From Mumia xiangluensis (GTDB lineage Bacteria > Actinomycetota > Actinomycetes > Propionibacteriales > Nocardioidaceae): DNA of 64,000 nucleotides. The notes under the pieces were generated by a model. The model had not been told where the DNA came from, searched no databases, and saw only the letters and a list, made by a program, of their open reading frames with translations. Position numbers and translations under genes: made by a program. Positions 7,812 through 16,800 of the stretch are shown here, in pieces; the stretch's first letter is position 1, and the number at the start of each line of letters is the position of its first letter. The stretch covers positions 248,001 to 312,000 of the forward strand of contig NZ_WJYO01000006.1 of NCBI RefSeq assembly GCF_010994095.1, given 5' to 3'.

Positions 7812-9115
7812 CACCAGCCTCCGTGCACCAACGGGTCGTAGCCGTGCTCCGCCAGCTCGTCGGCGCACGAGATCGGTGCGTGAGCGACCGCGCGCCCTTC
7901 GCCGTCGGGCGCGAACACCTCCGACGACAGGACCTGCGCGTCGAAGCCGACGACCTCGCGGATGCTCTCGACGACGCGGGCCTGGCTGCCGCCGAGGTGC
8001 GCGTCGTTGTGCTTGCGCATGAACACGACGAAGTCGAGCGCACCCGCCACCAGCAGGTGGGTCGCCTCGACCGGGAGCCGCTCACGAGCCTGGAGCGCGT
8101 ACGTGGCGATGCGGTTGAACACCTCGATGGACGAGTTCGCGTGGATCGTCGACAGCGAGCCGTCGTTGCCCTGGCTCATGGCGTTCAGCATCGTGACGAT
8201 CTCGTCGCCGAGGACCTCGCCGACGATGACGCGGGACGGGTTCATGCGCAGCGACCGACGGACGAGCTCGGCCATCGTCACGCCTCCGAGGCCTTCGGAG
8301 TTCGGGAGGCGCTCCTCGAACCCGACGACGTTCGGGTGGAGGTCGACGGTCTCGCCGAGCCCCAGCTCGAGCGCACGCTCGACGGTGATGATGCGCTCGT
8401 GCGGCGGGATCTCGTTGGCGATCGCCCGCAGCATCGTGGTCTTGCCCGAGTTGGTGGCCCCCGCGATCATGATGTTCTTGCGGGCGGCGACCGCGGCCTT
8501 CAGGAACTCCGCCACGTCAGGCGTCATCGTGCCGTTGCCGACGAGGTCGTCGAGGAACACCTTCTGCATCCGCGCCTTACGGATCGACACCGACGGCCGG
8601 GCGCAGACGTTCATCACCGCCGACAGCCGCGACCCGTCGGGGAGCCGCAGGTCGAGCTGTGGGTTGGCCGAGTCGAACGGGCGGCTCGACAGGCCCGAGT
8701 GGGCGCCGAGGACCTGGATGAGCTCGACGAGCTCCTCGTCGTTCTCGGCGACCGGCGGGTGGCGCTCCTCCCTGCCGTCGCCATACTGCACGAAGACCTG
8801 GTCGCAGCCGTTGATGTCGATGTTCTCGACCTCGGGGTCGTCCAGCAGGGGCTGCAGGCGGCCGACGCCGAACAGGGCCGAGTGGATCGCGCCCGCGAGC
8901 TCCGCCTCGACGTCCGGCTGCAGCGGCGTGCGGCCCTCGGCCATCTCGTAGCGGGCGTGGTCTTCGAGGACCTGGACGATCAGTGATCGGGCGTACTCGC
9001 GCTCGTCGTCGGTCGACATCGCGGCGAGCCCGGCGAGCTGGTCGCGGCGGCGCTGCTCATTGAGCCGGTCGGCGACCTGGCCGCGGAGCGTACGGACGAG
9101 TCCGTGGTCGATCAT
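7811..9115 (-). CDS. tadA: TadA/CpaF-family pilus assembly ATPase
   Basis: A 434-residue secretion ATPase of the GspE/VirB11 superfamily. The ATG at 9115 overlaps the stop of the CpaE-like gene (ATGA), so I prefer it over a start six codons earlier. The Walker A motif GATNSGKT is at residues 219-226, the Asp-box region (RIITVERALELGL) near 240, and the Walker B region (PSRVIVGEVLGDE) near 293-305, followed by the His box (GSLSTIHANSS). Length and motifs are typical of CpaF/TadA, which powers Flp pilus extension from the cytoplasm. The central position in the operon, before tadB and tadC, supports the call. Confidence 0.92.
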   Translation of the reverse strand: MIDHGLVRTLRGQVADRLNEQRRRDQLAGLAAMSTDDEREYARSLIVQVLEDHARYEMAEGRTPLQPDVEAELAGAIHSALFGVGRLQPLLDDPEVENIDINGCDQVFVQYGDGREERHPPVAENDEELVELIQVLGAHSGLSSRPFDSANPQLDLRLPDGSRLSAVMNVCARPSVSIRKARMQKVFLDDLVGNGTMTPDVAEFLKAAVAARKNIMIAGATNSGKTTMLRAIANEIPPHERIITVERALELGLGETVDLHPNVVGFEERLPNSEGLGGVTMAELVRRSLRMNPSRVIVGEVLGDEIVTMLNAMSQGNDGSLSTIHANSSIEVFNRIATYALQARERLPVEATHLLVAGALDFVVFMRKHNDAHLGGSQARVVESIREVVGFDAQVLSSEVFAPDGEGRAVAHAPISCADELAEHGYDPLVHGGW

Positions 9116-9972
9116 CGCTGGACCTCCGACCACAGACCCGGAACGGACGGACCCTGCTCGTCGGAGGCGGGATAGGCACTCTGCTCGGAGATCTCCGCGT
9201 CCACCGGCACCGGCGACACGTGCGCGACCGCGGCGGCCAGCTCGCCGACCAGCGGGCCGGCGGAGCGGATCAGCGCGAGCTTGTCGGGGCGCGGGTGGGT
9301 CTGGCCCTGGAAGAGGTGGGCGCCGCGCTCGTCGTACGCGAGGTGGTGCACCCCGGCGAGCTCGACGTCGGTCGCCACCAGCGCGTCTCGGATCTCACGG
9401 ACGACCTGGGTGCGCTTCGGCGGAGCCACCACCGCGACGTGCACCGGCGCGCCGTACGCCCCTCCGACGATGTCGGCGACGGGTCGGAGGCGGTGGCGCA
9501 GGTGGACCACGCTGCTCGGTGCGGTGTCCACGAGCAGCACGACGGCGTCGGCGCTCGCGAGGAGCGCGTTCTGCGGGGTCAGGGCTCCGATGCGTCCGAG
9601 GTCGGCGACCACGTCGTGCTGCGGCATCCGGGACAGCAGCGGGCCGAGCTGGGACCACGCCTGCGCGAGGCCGCCGGACTGCTCCGGGAACTGGGGTCCT
9701 GCCAGGATCTCGAGCCCGCCGAGGACGCGCTGGGTGTGCTCGTCGACGAGACCCGGGTGCAGCGACCGCCGGCCCGCAGCGGCCAGGCTGAGCAGACCCG
9801 TCTGCGGGTCGAGGGAGCCACCGTCGTCGCGGGGCATCCGGATCGCGATGTCCGCGCCCGACGGGTCGCACTCGGCGACCAGGACGGGTCGCGGCCACAG
9901 TGCACCGACCGCGAGAGCGGCTGTCGTGACGCCGGGCGCACCCTTGGCTGAGGCGAGGGCGATGAGTGCCAT
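9112..9972 (-). CDS. CpaE/TadZ-like ParA-fold protein with degenerate P-loop
   Basis: A 286-residue protein starting MALIALASAKGAPGVTTAAL at an ATG two bases from the SAF-gene stop. The ParA/MinD deviant Walker A consensus KGGxGKT appears as KGAPGVTT: the first Lys is kept but the P-loop Lys is Val. The body has the fold's other landmarks: PVLVAECDPSGADIA (Walker A' region), HDVVADLGRIG (Walker B) and AVVLLVDT. TadZ/CpaE proteins localise Tad machines and often have atypical nucleotide sites. The gene overlaps tadA downstream. Loss of the P-loop Lys suggests weak or absent ATP hydrolysis (inference). Confidence 0.8.
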   Translation of the reverse strand: MALIALASAKGAPGVTTAALAVGALWPRPVLVAECDPSGADIAIRMPRDDGGSLDPQTGLLSLAAAGRRSLHPGLVDEHTQRVLGGLEILAGPQFPEQSGGLAQAWSQLGPLLSRMPQHDVVADLGRIGALTPQNALLASADAVVLLVDTAPSSVVHLRHRLRPVADIVGGAYGAPVHVAVVAPPKRTQVVREIRDALVATDVELAGVHHLAYDERGAHLFQGQTHPRPDKLALIRSAGPLVGELAAAVAHVSPVPVDAEISEQSAYPASDEQGPSVPGLWSEVQR

Positions 9973-9973
9973 G

Positions 9974-10639
9974 TCAGCCGCTGCAGGTCGTGTCGAGGTC
10001 GGCGCCCTCGCCGACCGTCGCGAGGTAGACCGAGTCGTCGGCGAGCGCGTTCGCGAGGCGCGGGCCGCAGCCGGCGTCCACGCTGACCAGCACCGTGATC
10101 TCCTGGCTCGAGGCCAGCGCGCTGTCGTCGACCTCGCCGACCTGGACGACCGTGGCGGCGACGCCCTGCTCGGGGCCACCGTCACCGCCGGCGAAGTACA
10201 GCGCGACCGGGGCACCGCCGTCCAGCTCGCTCAGCGACCGGGTCGCCGGCGTCTGGATCGGGAACTGTGCCTGCCCCTCACCGACGCCGGTCGACTTCGC
10301 GACCATCGTCGGCAGGAGGACCGTGCCCGGGAGCAGGCGCGCCGTGGCGTACTGGCCCAGCACCGCGTCGCGCTGCTCGGCGGGGACACCGCCGTCGAAG
10401 CCCTCGGGAAGCGACACGGTCGTGAGGTCGGACTCGGAGAGGCGCTGCCCCTGAGCGATCTCGCCCTCGACCTGGAGGAAGTCGGCCCGGTCCCCCGAGC
10501 TCATGGCGATCCAGCCCGACAGCAGCGCGCCGCCGACGATCAGGATGACCGCGAGCGCGGCGAGGGCAGGGCGGCGTTCACGCGTGGACGGCAGGCGCGT
10601 GGCCGTGCGCGGCTCCGCGGTGGTCGGCAACTTTGACAT
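9974..10639 (-). CDS. SAF-domain pilus assembly protein (CpaB/RcpC-like)
   Basis: A 221-residue protein with one N-terminal membrane helix (RRPALAALAVILIVGGALLSGWIAM) and an extracytoplasmic SAF domain at about residues 55-130 (GEIAQGQRLSESDLTTVSLP, LPGTVLLPTMV). This is the arrangement of CpaB/RcpC, which in Gram-negatives works with the secretin. The ATG at 10639 has GGAGG upstream at good spacing. It is the first gene of the tad operon, preceded by a 74-base gap with promoter-like sequence, and is followed after one base by the CpaE-like gene. The Cys pair in the tail (AGCGPRL, DTTCSG) could form a disulfide. Confidence 0.75.
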   Translation of the reverse strand: MSKLPTTAEPRTATRLPSTRERRPALAALAVILIVGGALLSGWIAMSSGDRADFLQVEGEIAQGQRLSESDLTTVSLPEGFDGGVPAEQRDAVLGQYATARLLPGTVLLPTMVAKSTGVGEGQAQFPIQTPATRSLSELDGGAPVALYFAGGDGGPEQGVAATVVQVGEVDDSALASSQEITVLVSVDAGCGPRLANALADDSVYLATVGEGADLDTTCSG

Positions 10640-10685
10640 GGGTGGGATCCTCCAGCTAATGCCCGAGCGTCAGCATCACTGCGAC

Positions 10686-10709
10686 AACCTACAGGTCATA
10701 TGGTTGACC
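10686..10709 (-). promoter_or_regulatory. Candidate tad operon -10 and adjacent GGTCA-N6-TGACC palindrome
   Basis: On the minus strand TAGGTT (10691-10686) lies about 50 bases before the SAF gene. Directly upstream is the inverted repeat GGTCA-N6-TGACC (10694-10709), in an AT-richer gap between the T7SS and tad groups. The arrangement suggests a regulator site next to the core promoter of the tad operon. I found no convincing -35. Confidence 0.35.
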
Positions 10710-10713
10710 ACCG

Positions 10714-11118
10714 TCAGTCCCCTGACTTCTCGGGGTTCTTCGGAGATCGGGTCGGGTCGGTTGCCTTGCGCGGCGGCGGCGGCGTCGTCGGCGTCGCGGA
10801 GGCGGTCGGGGTCGAGATGCTTGCTCGCTCGCGTTCCTGGCGGTCCTGGATGTCGCGCTGACGCTGGTAGGCGTGCGTCACGGCCAGCCCGGCCACGATC
10901 ACGGCGACCACGATGACGCCGGCGATCACCGCGGGCCAGGTGGAGCGGTGCTCCCGCCACGTACGGCGGGTCCCGTGCAGGAGCGCCGACCGCAGCTGAC
11001 GTCGACGCAGCGCGTCGGCCTCGAGGACGTACTTCTCGGCGTTCGGGGTGCGCGCGAGCGCCCCCGGCGGCGCCGGCACGGGGCGCTGCGGGGTACGACC
11101 GGAGTCGCCGTCGCTCAT
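10714..11118 (-). CDS. Small single-pass membrane protein, T7SS-linked
   Basis: A 134-residue protein of unknown family. The ATG at 11118 overlaps a stop codon as ATGA. A cytoplasmic N-terminus rich in Arg (ALRRRQLRSALLHGTRRTWREH) leads to one helix (WPAVIAGVIVVAVIVAGLAVTH), then an Arg/Glu-rich stretch and a Pro/Thr-rich tail (PTASATPTTPPPPRKA). It is last in the eccD / MinD-like / membrane-protein run, so a T7SS accessory role is likely. Its start region is a 17-base tandem duplication of the stop-start junction with the upstream gene. Confidence 0.7.
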   Translation of the reverse strand: MSDGDSGRTPQRPVPAPPGALARTPNAEKYVLEADALRRRQLRSALLHGTRRTWREHRSTWPAVIAGVIVVAVIVAGLAVTHAYQRQRDIQDRQERERASISTPTASATPTTPPPPRKATDPTRSPKNPEKSGD

Positions 11119-11147
11119 CGGGTGTCCGCGCTCATCGGGTGTCCGCG
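11114..11147. repeat. 17-base perfect tandem duplication of a stop-start junction
   Basis: The unit ctcatcgggtgtccgcg occurs twice back to back (11114-11130 and 11131-11147). Each copy contains an ATGA overlap on the minus strand. The upstream copy ends the MinD-like gene and opens a six-codon frame (MSADTR), whose own stop overlaps the ATG of the membrane-protein gene. Confidence 0.9.
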
Positions 11148-12355
11148 AGACGCGCGGCGACCTGGAGGAGCGCCAGACGGGTCTGGGCGCTGACCTGGTC
11201 GGCGCGGAACGGGCGGCCGTGGCGCAGGGCCGGGTCTCCGCCGAGCACGACGACCTGACCGTCGGTGACGCCGGCCGCAGCGACCGAGCGCCGCGCCTGG
11301 TCCGCGGACGCGCTGTCCTCGCGGCAGACCACGACGACCGTGACGGACCGTGCGGCTGCCGGGTTGACGCGGTCGAGCCGGCGCAGCGCGACCTCGAGGC
11401 CGCGCAGCCCGGTCTCGCCCGGACCTGTGACGACGACGGCCCGGTCGGCGCGCGCCACGGTCGTGTAGGCGCCGTCCGTCGGGTCGTCCCCGGCGTCCAG
11501 CAGGAGGAACGCGTGCTGGGCGGCCAGACGCTCGACGACGCCGCCGAGGTCCGCGCGACCGAGCGGCTCGTCCCACGACGGGCCGTCGACGACGGCGAGC
11601 CCACCCGGGGTGAGCGGCGGCGTCGCGGCGCCCGGCGACGCCAGCAACCGGCGTACGGAGTGGGGGTCGGGAACCTCGAGCAGCCCGCTCAGGGCCGGCG
11701 TGCCCGCCTGGACGTCGACCAGCACCGTACGGTCGTCGCGCAGCGCCGCGAGCACCGCACCGACGCCGGTGGCGACCGTGGTCGTGCCGACGCCGCCCTG
11801 GGCGGAGAGGAAGGCCACCGTGCGGTGGCCGGCGTGCCGGCGGCGTACGGCGCCGACGAGGGCCCGCTCAGCCTCGGCGGCGGAGGCGCTGTCGAGCGTG
11901 ACCATGCCGCGCGCTGCAGCGCGGCCCCACGATCCGCCGCTGGAGCCGGTCGGGGTCGAGGCAACCGTGCTCCCGACGACCTGCTCGGCGACGGACTGCG
12001 GCCGCTGGACGGTTCCCTGGAACGCCTGGGCGGGAGCAGCCGGGACGGGCGGGGCGGGCTCGGGACGCGGCGCGGCGGCCCACTCGGGTCGCAGCGCCAC
12101 GACGTTGTCGCCGTGGGCAGGATCGGGCGCGGCGGGAGTCCCCCACGGGGCGGCATCGGCCGGATCGGCGGCCCAGCGACCTGCTTGGCCCGGCTGCGCG
12201 GGGGTGTCGAGCCCGAGGCTGCGGGGGTCGATGCCCATCCGAGCGAGGTCGGCAGCGGCACCCTGGGCGTCCGAGCGGCGGTTGGGGTCCGAGCGACGGC
12301 CCGGGTCGCGGCGGTTGGGGTTCTCGTCCCCCGGTGGACGGCGTTCGTCGGTCAT
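11132..12355 (-). CDS. EspI-like MinD/ParA-fold protein with Pro-rich N-terminus
   Basis: A 407-residue protein. The ATG at 12355 (MTDERRPPGDENPNRRDPG) lies 10 bases after eccD. The first ~140 residues are low-complexity, rich in Pro, Ala and Arg. The MinD-fold domain begins near residue 178 with AFLSAQGGVGTTTVATG, the position of the deviant Walker A KGGxGKT, but both lysines are replaced (Gln, Thr). Other landmarks remain: TVLVDVQAGTPALSG and HAFLLLDAGDDPT. In mycobacteria the MinD-like EspI is encoded next to eccD1, and the Pro-rich head plus location match that type. The lysine losses make classical ATPase activity doubtful. Confidence 0.75.
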   Translation of the reverse strand: MTDERRPPGDENPNRRDPGRRSDPNRRSDAQGAAADLARMGIDPRSLGLDTPAQPGQAGRWAADPADAAPWGTPAAPDPAHGDNVVALRPEWAAAPRPEPAPPVPAAPAQAFQGTVQRPQSVAEQVVGSTVASTPTGSSGGSWGRAAARGMVTLDSASAAEAERALVGAVRRRHAGHRTVAFLSAQGGVGTTTVATGVGAVLAALRDDRTVLVDVQAGTPALSGLLEVPDPHSVRRLLASPGAATPPLTPGGLAVVDGPSWDEPLGRADLGGVVERLAAQHAFLLLDAGDDPTDGAYTTVARADRAVVVTGPGETGLRGLEVALRRLDRVNPAAARSVTVVVVCREDSASADQARRSVAAAGVTDGQVVVLGGDPALRHGRPFRADQVSAQTRLALLQVAARLADTR

Positions 12356-12365
12356 CGGACGTTCC

Positions 12366-13718
12366 TCACACCATGTCGGACAGGCGGTCGAAGAGGCCGA
12401 TCGCACCGCAGGCCAGGACGATCGCCTGGATCACGAGGATCAGCTCGGCAAGGTTCAAGAGGCGCTTGTTGCGGGCCCGCGTGATCGACGAGACGGGCAT
12501 CGACGCCAGGGCGACGGCGAGCGCGCCGACCCCGAGGACGACGACGATCAGCCACGCCGTCGCGTCGAGCTCCGCGACCTCGCGCACGAGCTGGGCAGCG
12601 ACCACGACGACACCGGCGACCCGCAGCCCGATCATGTGGGCGACCCGCGAGAACACCCGCGACCGGGAGAGCGCGAGCAGACCGGCGACCAGCGCGAGCC
12701 ACCGGTCCCAGCGGTTGTCGGTGAAGGTCAGGACGATTCCTCCGACGCCCACGATCAGCGCGATCGCCGAGAGCGAGCCGACGAGGAGCCCGTTGCTCTC
12801 CCGGTAGCGGGCGGCGATCGCCTCGCGCGACATCGTGCCGACGTGGCGGACCCGGTAGTCCGCACCGGCGAGCCCGCCGACCGACAGCGACACCCGGGGC
12901 GCGACGCCGACGGCGAGGAGGACCAGGACGATCACGACCCGCAGCGTCTGCAGCGCGTCGATGTCGAAGGCGGCCGTGATCGCGAACGCGGCTGCCACGA
13001 CGAGCAGGACGACCCCGAAGGCGGCGTACGGCGTCGCCCGGGGCGTCATCGCCCGTGCGCCGACCGCAGCGGCAGCGACGAGCCCGAACGCCACGACCGA
13101 GGTGACCTCGGCGGACCAGTCGGACCAGGCCCCGAGAGCCGACCCGCCGATCCACGCCCACGCGAGAGCGACGACCAGCACAGGACGGACGGACCAGGGA
13201 GCAGCTGCTCGCGCGGCCCACCCGGCCAGGCACGCGAGCGCGGTCGCCGTGGCGATGCCGGCCCCGGCACGCGTCCCGGTGGGCGGGATCTCCCAGCCCG
13301 GCGCGTACGGCTCGAGGAGGCCGGCGCACCACACGGCCAGCACACCGAGCGCGACGGCCGTGGAGACGATCCAGAAGGTGAGGGTGGTCTCCGGGCTCCA
13401 CGCAGCCCCGGCGGACTCGGTGGCGTCCTCGACCGCGTCACGCACGTCCTCCACGGTGGCCGGCTCGACGCTGCTGGAGCGCGGCCGGAGCTCGAGGACG
13501 TCGCCGTCGAGCACACCGGCCTCCTCGAGCGTCTGCCCGAGCCCGAGCGGCGCCCCGCCGACCCGGGCCAGCTGGACCCCTGCCTGCGACCCCTCGCCGG
13601 GGCCGCAGTAGCGGACGACCTGGGCGACGACGTCGGCCAGCGGCAGGGCGCTCGGCAGGGCGAGGTCGACCCGTCGCTCGTCGGTCACCACGGTGACCCT
13701 GCTGTAGGCGGTGAGCAC
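12366..13718 (-). CDS. eccD: Type VII secretion integral membrane protein EccD
   Basis: A 450-residue protein from GTG at 13718, with an A/G-rich ribosome site (GGAAAGG) upstream. The first ~80 residues form the ubiquitin-like YukD-type domain (RVTVVTDERRVDLALPSALPL, LGQTLEEAGVLDGDVLELRP). About eleven hydrophobic helices follow, from TLTFWIVSTAVALGVLAVW near residue 110 to LILVIQAIVLACGAIGLF at the end. This is the EccD layout: two copies form the channel-like vestibule of the ESX membrane complex together with EccB, EccC and EccE. It is divergent from eccC across 127 bases. No eccB, eccE or mycP lies in the window. Confidence 0.88.
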   Translation of the reverse strand: MLTAYSRVTVVTDERRVDLALPSALPLADVVAQVVRYCGPGEGSQAGVQLARVGGAPLGLGQTLEEAGVLDGDVLELRPRSSSVEPATVEDVRDAVEDATESAGAAWSPETTLTFWIVSTAVALGVLAVWCAGLLEPYAPGWEIPPTGTRAGAGIATATALACLAGWAARAAAPWSVRPVLVVALAWAWIGGSALGAWSDWSAEVTSVVAFGLVAAAAVGARAMTPRATPYAAFGVVLLVVAAAFAITAAFDIDALQTLRVVIVLVLLAVGVAPRVSLSVGGLAGADYRVRHVGTMSREAIAARYRESNGLLVGSLSAIALIVGVGGIVLTFTDNRWDRWLALVAGLLALSRSRVFSRVAHMIGLRVAGVVVVAAQLVREVAELDATAWLIVVVLGVGALAVALASMPVSSITRARNKRLLNLAELILVIQAIVLACGAIGLFDRLSDMV

Positions 13719-13845
13719 CTGGGCGCCCCTTTCCGTGCGTACGAGGGCTCGCTGCGCGGAGGACGGAGGCCGACCACCGCACAGGACGGACGCCGTGGAG
13801 CATATCGTTTGCCGGGACTACGCCTAGCCACGACCGAGGACGGCG
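13719..13845. promoter_or_regulatory. Divergent eccD/eccC intergenic region
   Basis: These 127 bases must hold both promoters. An AT-richer stretch (gcatatcgttt) lies in the middle near 13800. A TAGCCA/TACGCC-type -10 could serve eccC about 25-30 bases before its ATG, which has GAGGACGG upstream. No clear operator is visible. Confidence 0.4.
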
Positions 13846-16800
13846 ATGAGCACCACGTTGGTGAAACGGCCCCCGCGTACGGCCCCGCCGCGGGTCGACG
13901 ATGCTCCGCTGAGCATCCACGAACCCCCGCACCGCAGCCAGGCGCCCACCCCTGCCGCCGGCATGACCATGCTCATGATGCCGATCATGAGCGGCACCGG
14001 CTCGCTCACGATGGCGCTCACGCAGAAGGACCGGCCGATCCTCGTCGTGGCGGGCTTCCTCGTCCTGATCGGGTCGATCGCCATCGGCGTCGTCATGATC
14101 GTGAGCCAGCGCGGCGGCGCGCGGCGCCAGATGCGGGAGTCCCGGGAGCGCTACCTCGACTACCTCGAGGAGATGCGGTTCGCCGTGCGCGAGCGCGTCG
14201 CGACCCAGCGCACCGAGCAGGCGTGGCGCTTCCCCCGGCCGGACCAGCTCGTCCCCGTCGCCACCGACGACGCGCGGCGCTGGGAACGCCGCCCGTCCCA
14301 CAGCGACTTCCTCGCCGTCCGCCTCGGCACCGGCACCGTCCCGCTCGTGAGCGGTCTGCACCTCGACGCCGACACCGGTCCGCTCAACGAGTTCGACCCG
14401 CTGTGCCTGAACGCCGCCGAGGAGCTCCAGCAGCGGTACGCGACCTTGTCGGAGCAGCCGATCACCCTCCCGCTGCGCGAGCTCGGGCACGTGGCCGTGA
14501 TCGGTCACCCGGACGCCGCGCGCGCCATCGCCCGTACGCTCCTCGCCCAGCTCGTCACGCTGCACGGCCCCAGCGACCTCGAGATCGCCGTCGTACGCCC
14601 GGAGAGCGCCGGCGCGGCCTGGGACTGGGTCAAGTGGCTCCCGCACGCCCAGAGCGGCCGTACGCTCGACGGCGAGGTGCCCGCCCGGCGCGTCGCCACA
14701 TCCGTCCCCGCCCTCACCGAGCTGCTCGCGACCGAGCTCGACGACCGTCTGGACCGCTACCAGCGCAGCCGCGGCACGGCCGGTGCCACCGGACCCCACC
14801 TGGTGGTGGTCGTCGACCACGACGGCGCGACCGGCGCCCACCTCGAGTCGCCGGACCCGTCGATCCCGCTCCAGACGCTCGGCGTCCACGTGGTCACGCT
14901 CCTCCCGTCGGCGCGCCAGGAGCCTCGGCCGCTCGACGTCCGCATCGAGGTCGGCCCTGACGGGTCGCTCCGGACGTCCGCCCACCCGGACCCGTTCCGG
15001 GCGGACCTCCTCCCGGACGGCGTCGAGGCGACCCTCGCGCGGACGCTCTCCGGGCTCCGTCTCAGCGCGGAGGACTCGGGCGACGGCGGCCTGGACGTCT
15101 CGGTCGGCCTCGCCGAGATCCTCGGCGTCCGCGATCCCGCCCGCCTCGACACCCGCCGTACGTGGCAGCCGCGGGCCCAGCGCGACCTCCTCCGGGTTCC
15201 GATCGGCCTCTCCGAGCAGGGCGCACCGGTGCTCCTCGACCTGAAGGAGTCGGCCCACGGCGGGATGGGGCCGCACGGCCTGGTGGTCGGCGCCACGGGT
15301 TCGGGCAAGTCCGAGATGCTGCGGACGCTCGTGAGCTCGCTCCTCGTCGGACACGGCCCCGATCGGCTCGCACTCATGCTCGTCGACTTCAAGGGCGGCG
15401 CGACGTTCGCGGCGATGGAGCACATCCCGCACCTCGCCGGCATGATCACGAACCTCCAGGACGACCTGACGCTGGTCGACCGCATGCGCGACGCCCTGTA
15501 CGGCGAGATGCAGCGACGCCAGGAGGTCCTCAAGGCGGCGGGCAACCTGCCGAACGTGACGTCCTACCAGGAGAGGATCGACGCGGGCGAGCACCTCGAG
15601 CCTCTCCCCCACCTGCTCGTGATCGTGGACGAGTTCTCCGAGCTGCTGACGGCCAAGCCCGACTTCGCGGAGCTCTTCGTCGCCATCGGTCGCATCGGCC
15701 GCTCCATCGGCGTGCACCTGCTGCTCGCGACGCAGAAGCTCGAGATGGGCAAGATCCGCGGCCTCGAGTCACACCTGTCGTACCGGATCAGCCTGCGCAC
15801 GTTCTCCGAGTCGGAGAGCCGCGACGCGATCGGAGTGCCCGACGCGTACCACCTGCCGCCGGAACCGGGGTCGGGCTACCTCAAGGTCGACACGACCGTG
15901 TTCGAGCGCTTCAAGGCCGCGCTCGTCTCGAGCCCGTACGTCCCGCCGACCGAAGGCCCCAAGGCGTCCGTCCCCGTCGTCCCCTACGTGTCCGTCAACG
16001 GCGTCGGCGCCTGGATCGCCGACCGCGCGGCAGCCGAGCGTGAGGCGACGATGCAGGAGGCGGCGGCAGATGCGGTCGCGCGCAAGGGTGGGCCGACCGT
16101 GCTCGACGTGCTCTGCGAGCAGATGGCCGCGTCGGGGGCCCCCGACGTACGCCCGGTCTGGCTCGACCCTCTCCCGCCGGTGCTCACGCTCGACGCCGTC
16201 CAACCCCCCGACGAGCCCGGCGTGCCGGCCACCGTCAAGGCCGTCCTCGGCCTCGTCGACGAGCCCGCGAAGCAGGCGCAGTACGCCCTCGAGTGGGACT
16301 TCACCGGCGCCGGCAGCAACCTCGTCCTCGCAGGTGCGCCGCAGACCGGCAAGAGCACGACGCTGCGCACCATGGTCGCGTCGCTCGCCCTGCGCTACGC
16401 GCCAGGCACGGTCGCGTTCTACTGCATCGACTACGGCGGCGGCACCCTCCAGGCGCTTCGCGCGCTCCCGCACGTGGCGGCCGTCGCGACCCGGAACGAC
16501 CCCGAACGCATCAACCGGACGGTCCAGGAGGTCATGGGCGTCCTCGACGAGCGCGAGGAGCTGTTCCGGCGGTACGGCCTGGAGAGCATGCACGACTACC
16601 GGCGGGCCCGCGAGGAGGGCCGCATCCCGGCCGACACGCCGGGCGACGTCTTCCTCGTCATCGACGGGTGGGCGACCTTCCGTGAGGAGTACGACGCGCT
16701 CGACTACGCGGTCGACGAGATCGCGGCGCGCGGCGGGGCGTACGGCGTGCACGTCGTCCTCACCGTCACCCAGAGCATGCAGATCCGGATGCGGATGCAG

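Noticed and set aside
13438-15717. Minus-strand open frame of 759 codons opposite eccC
   Set aside because: Register and composition show it is the mirror of the eccC coding frame; no start context and no recognisable domain.
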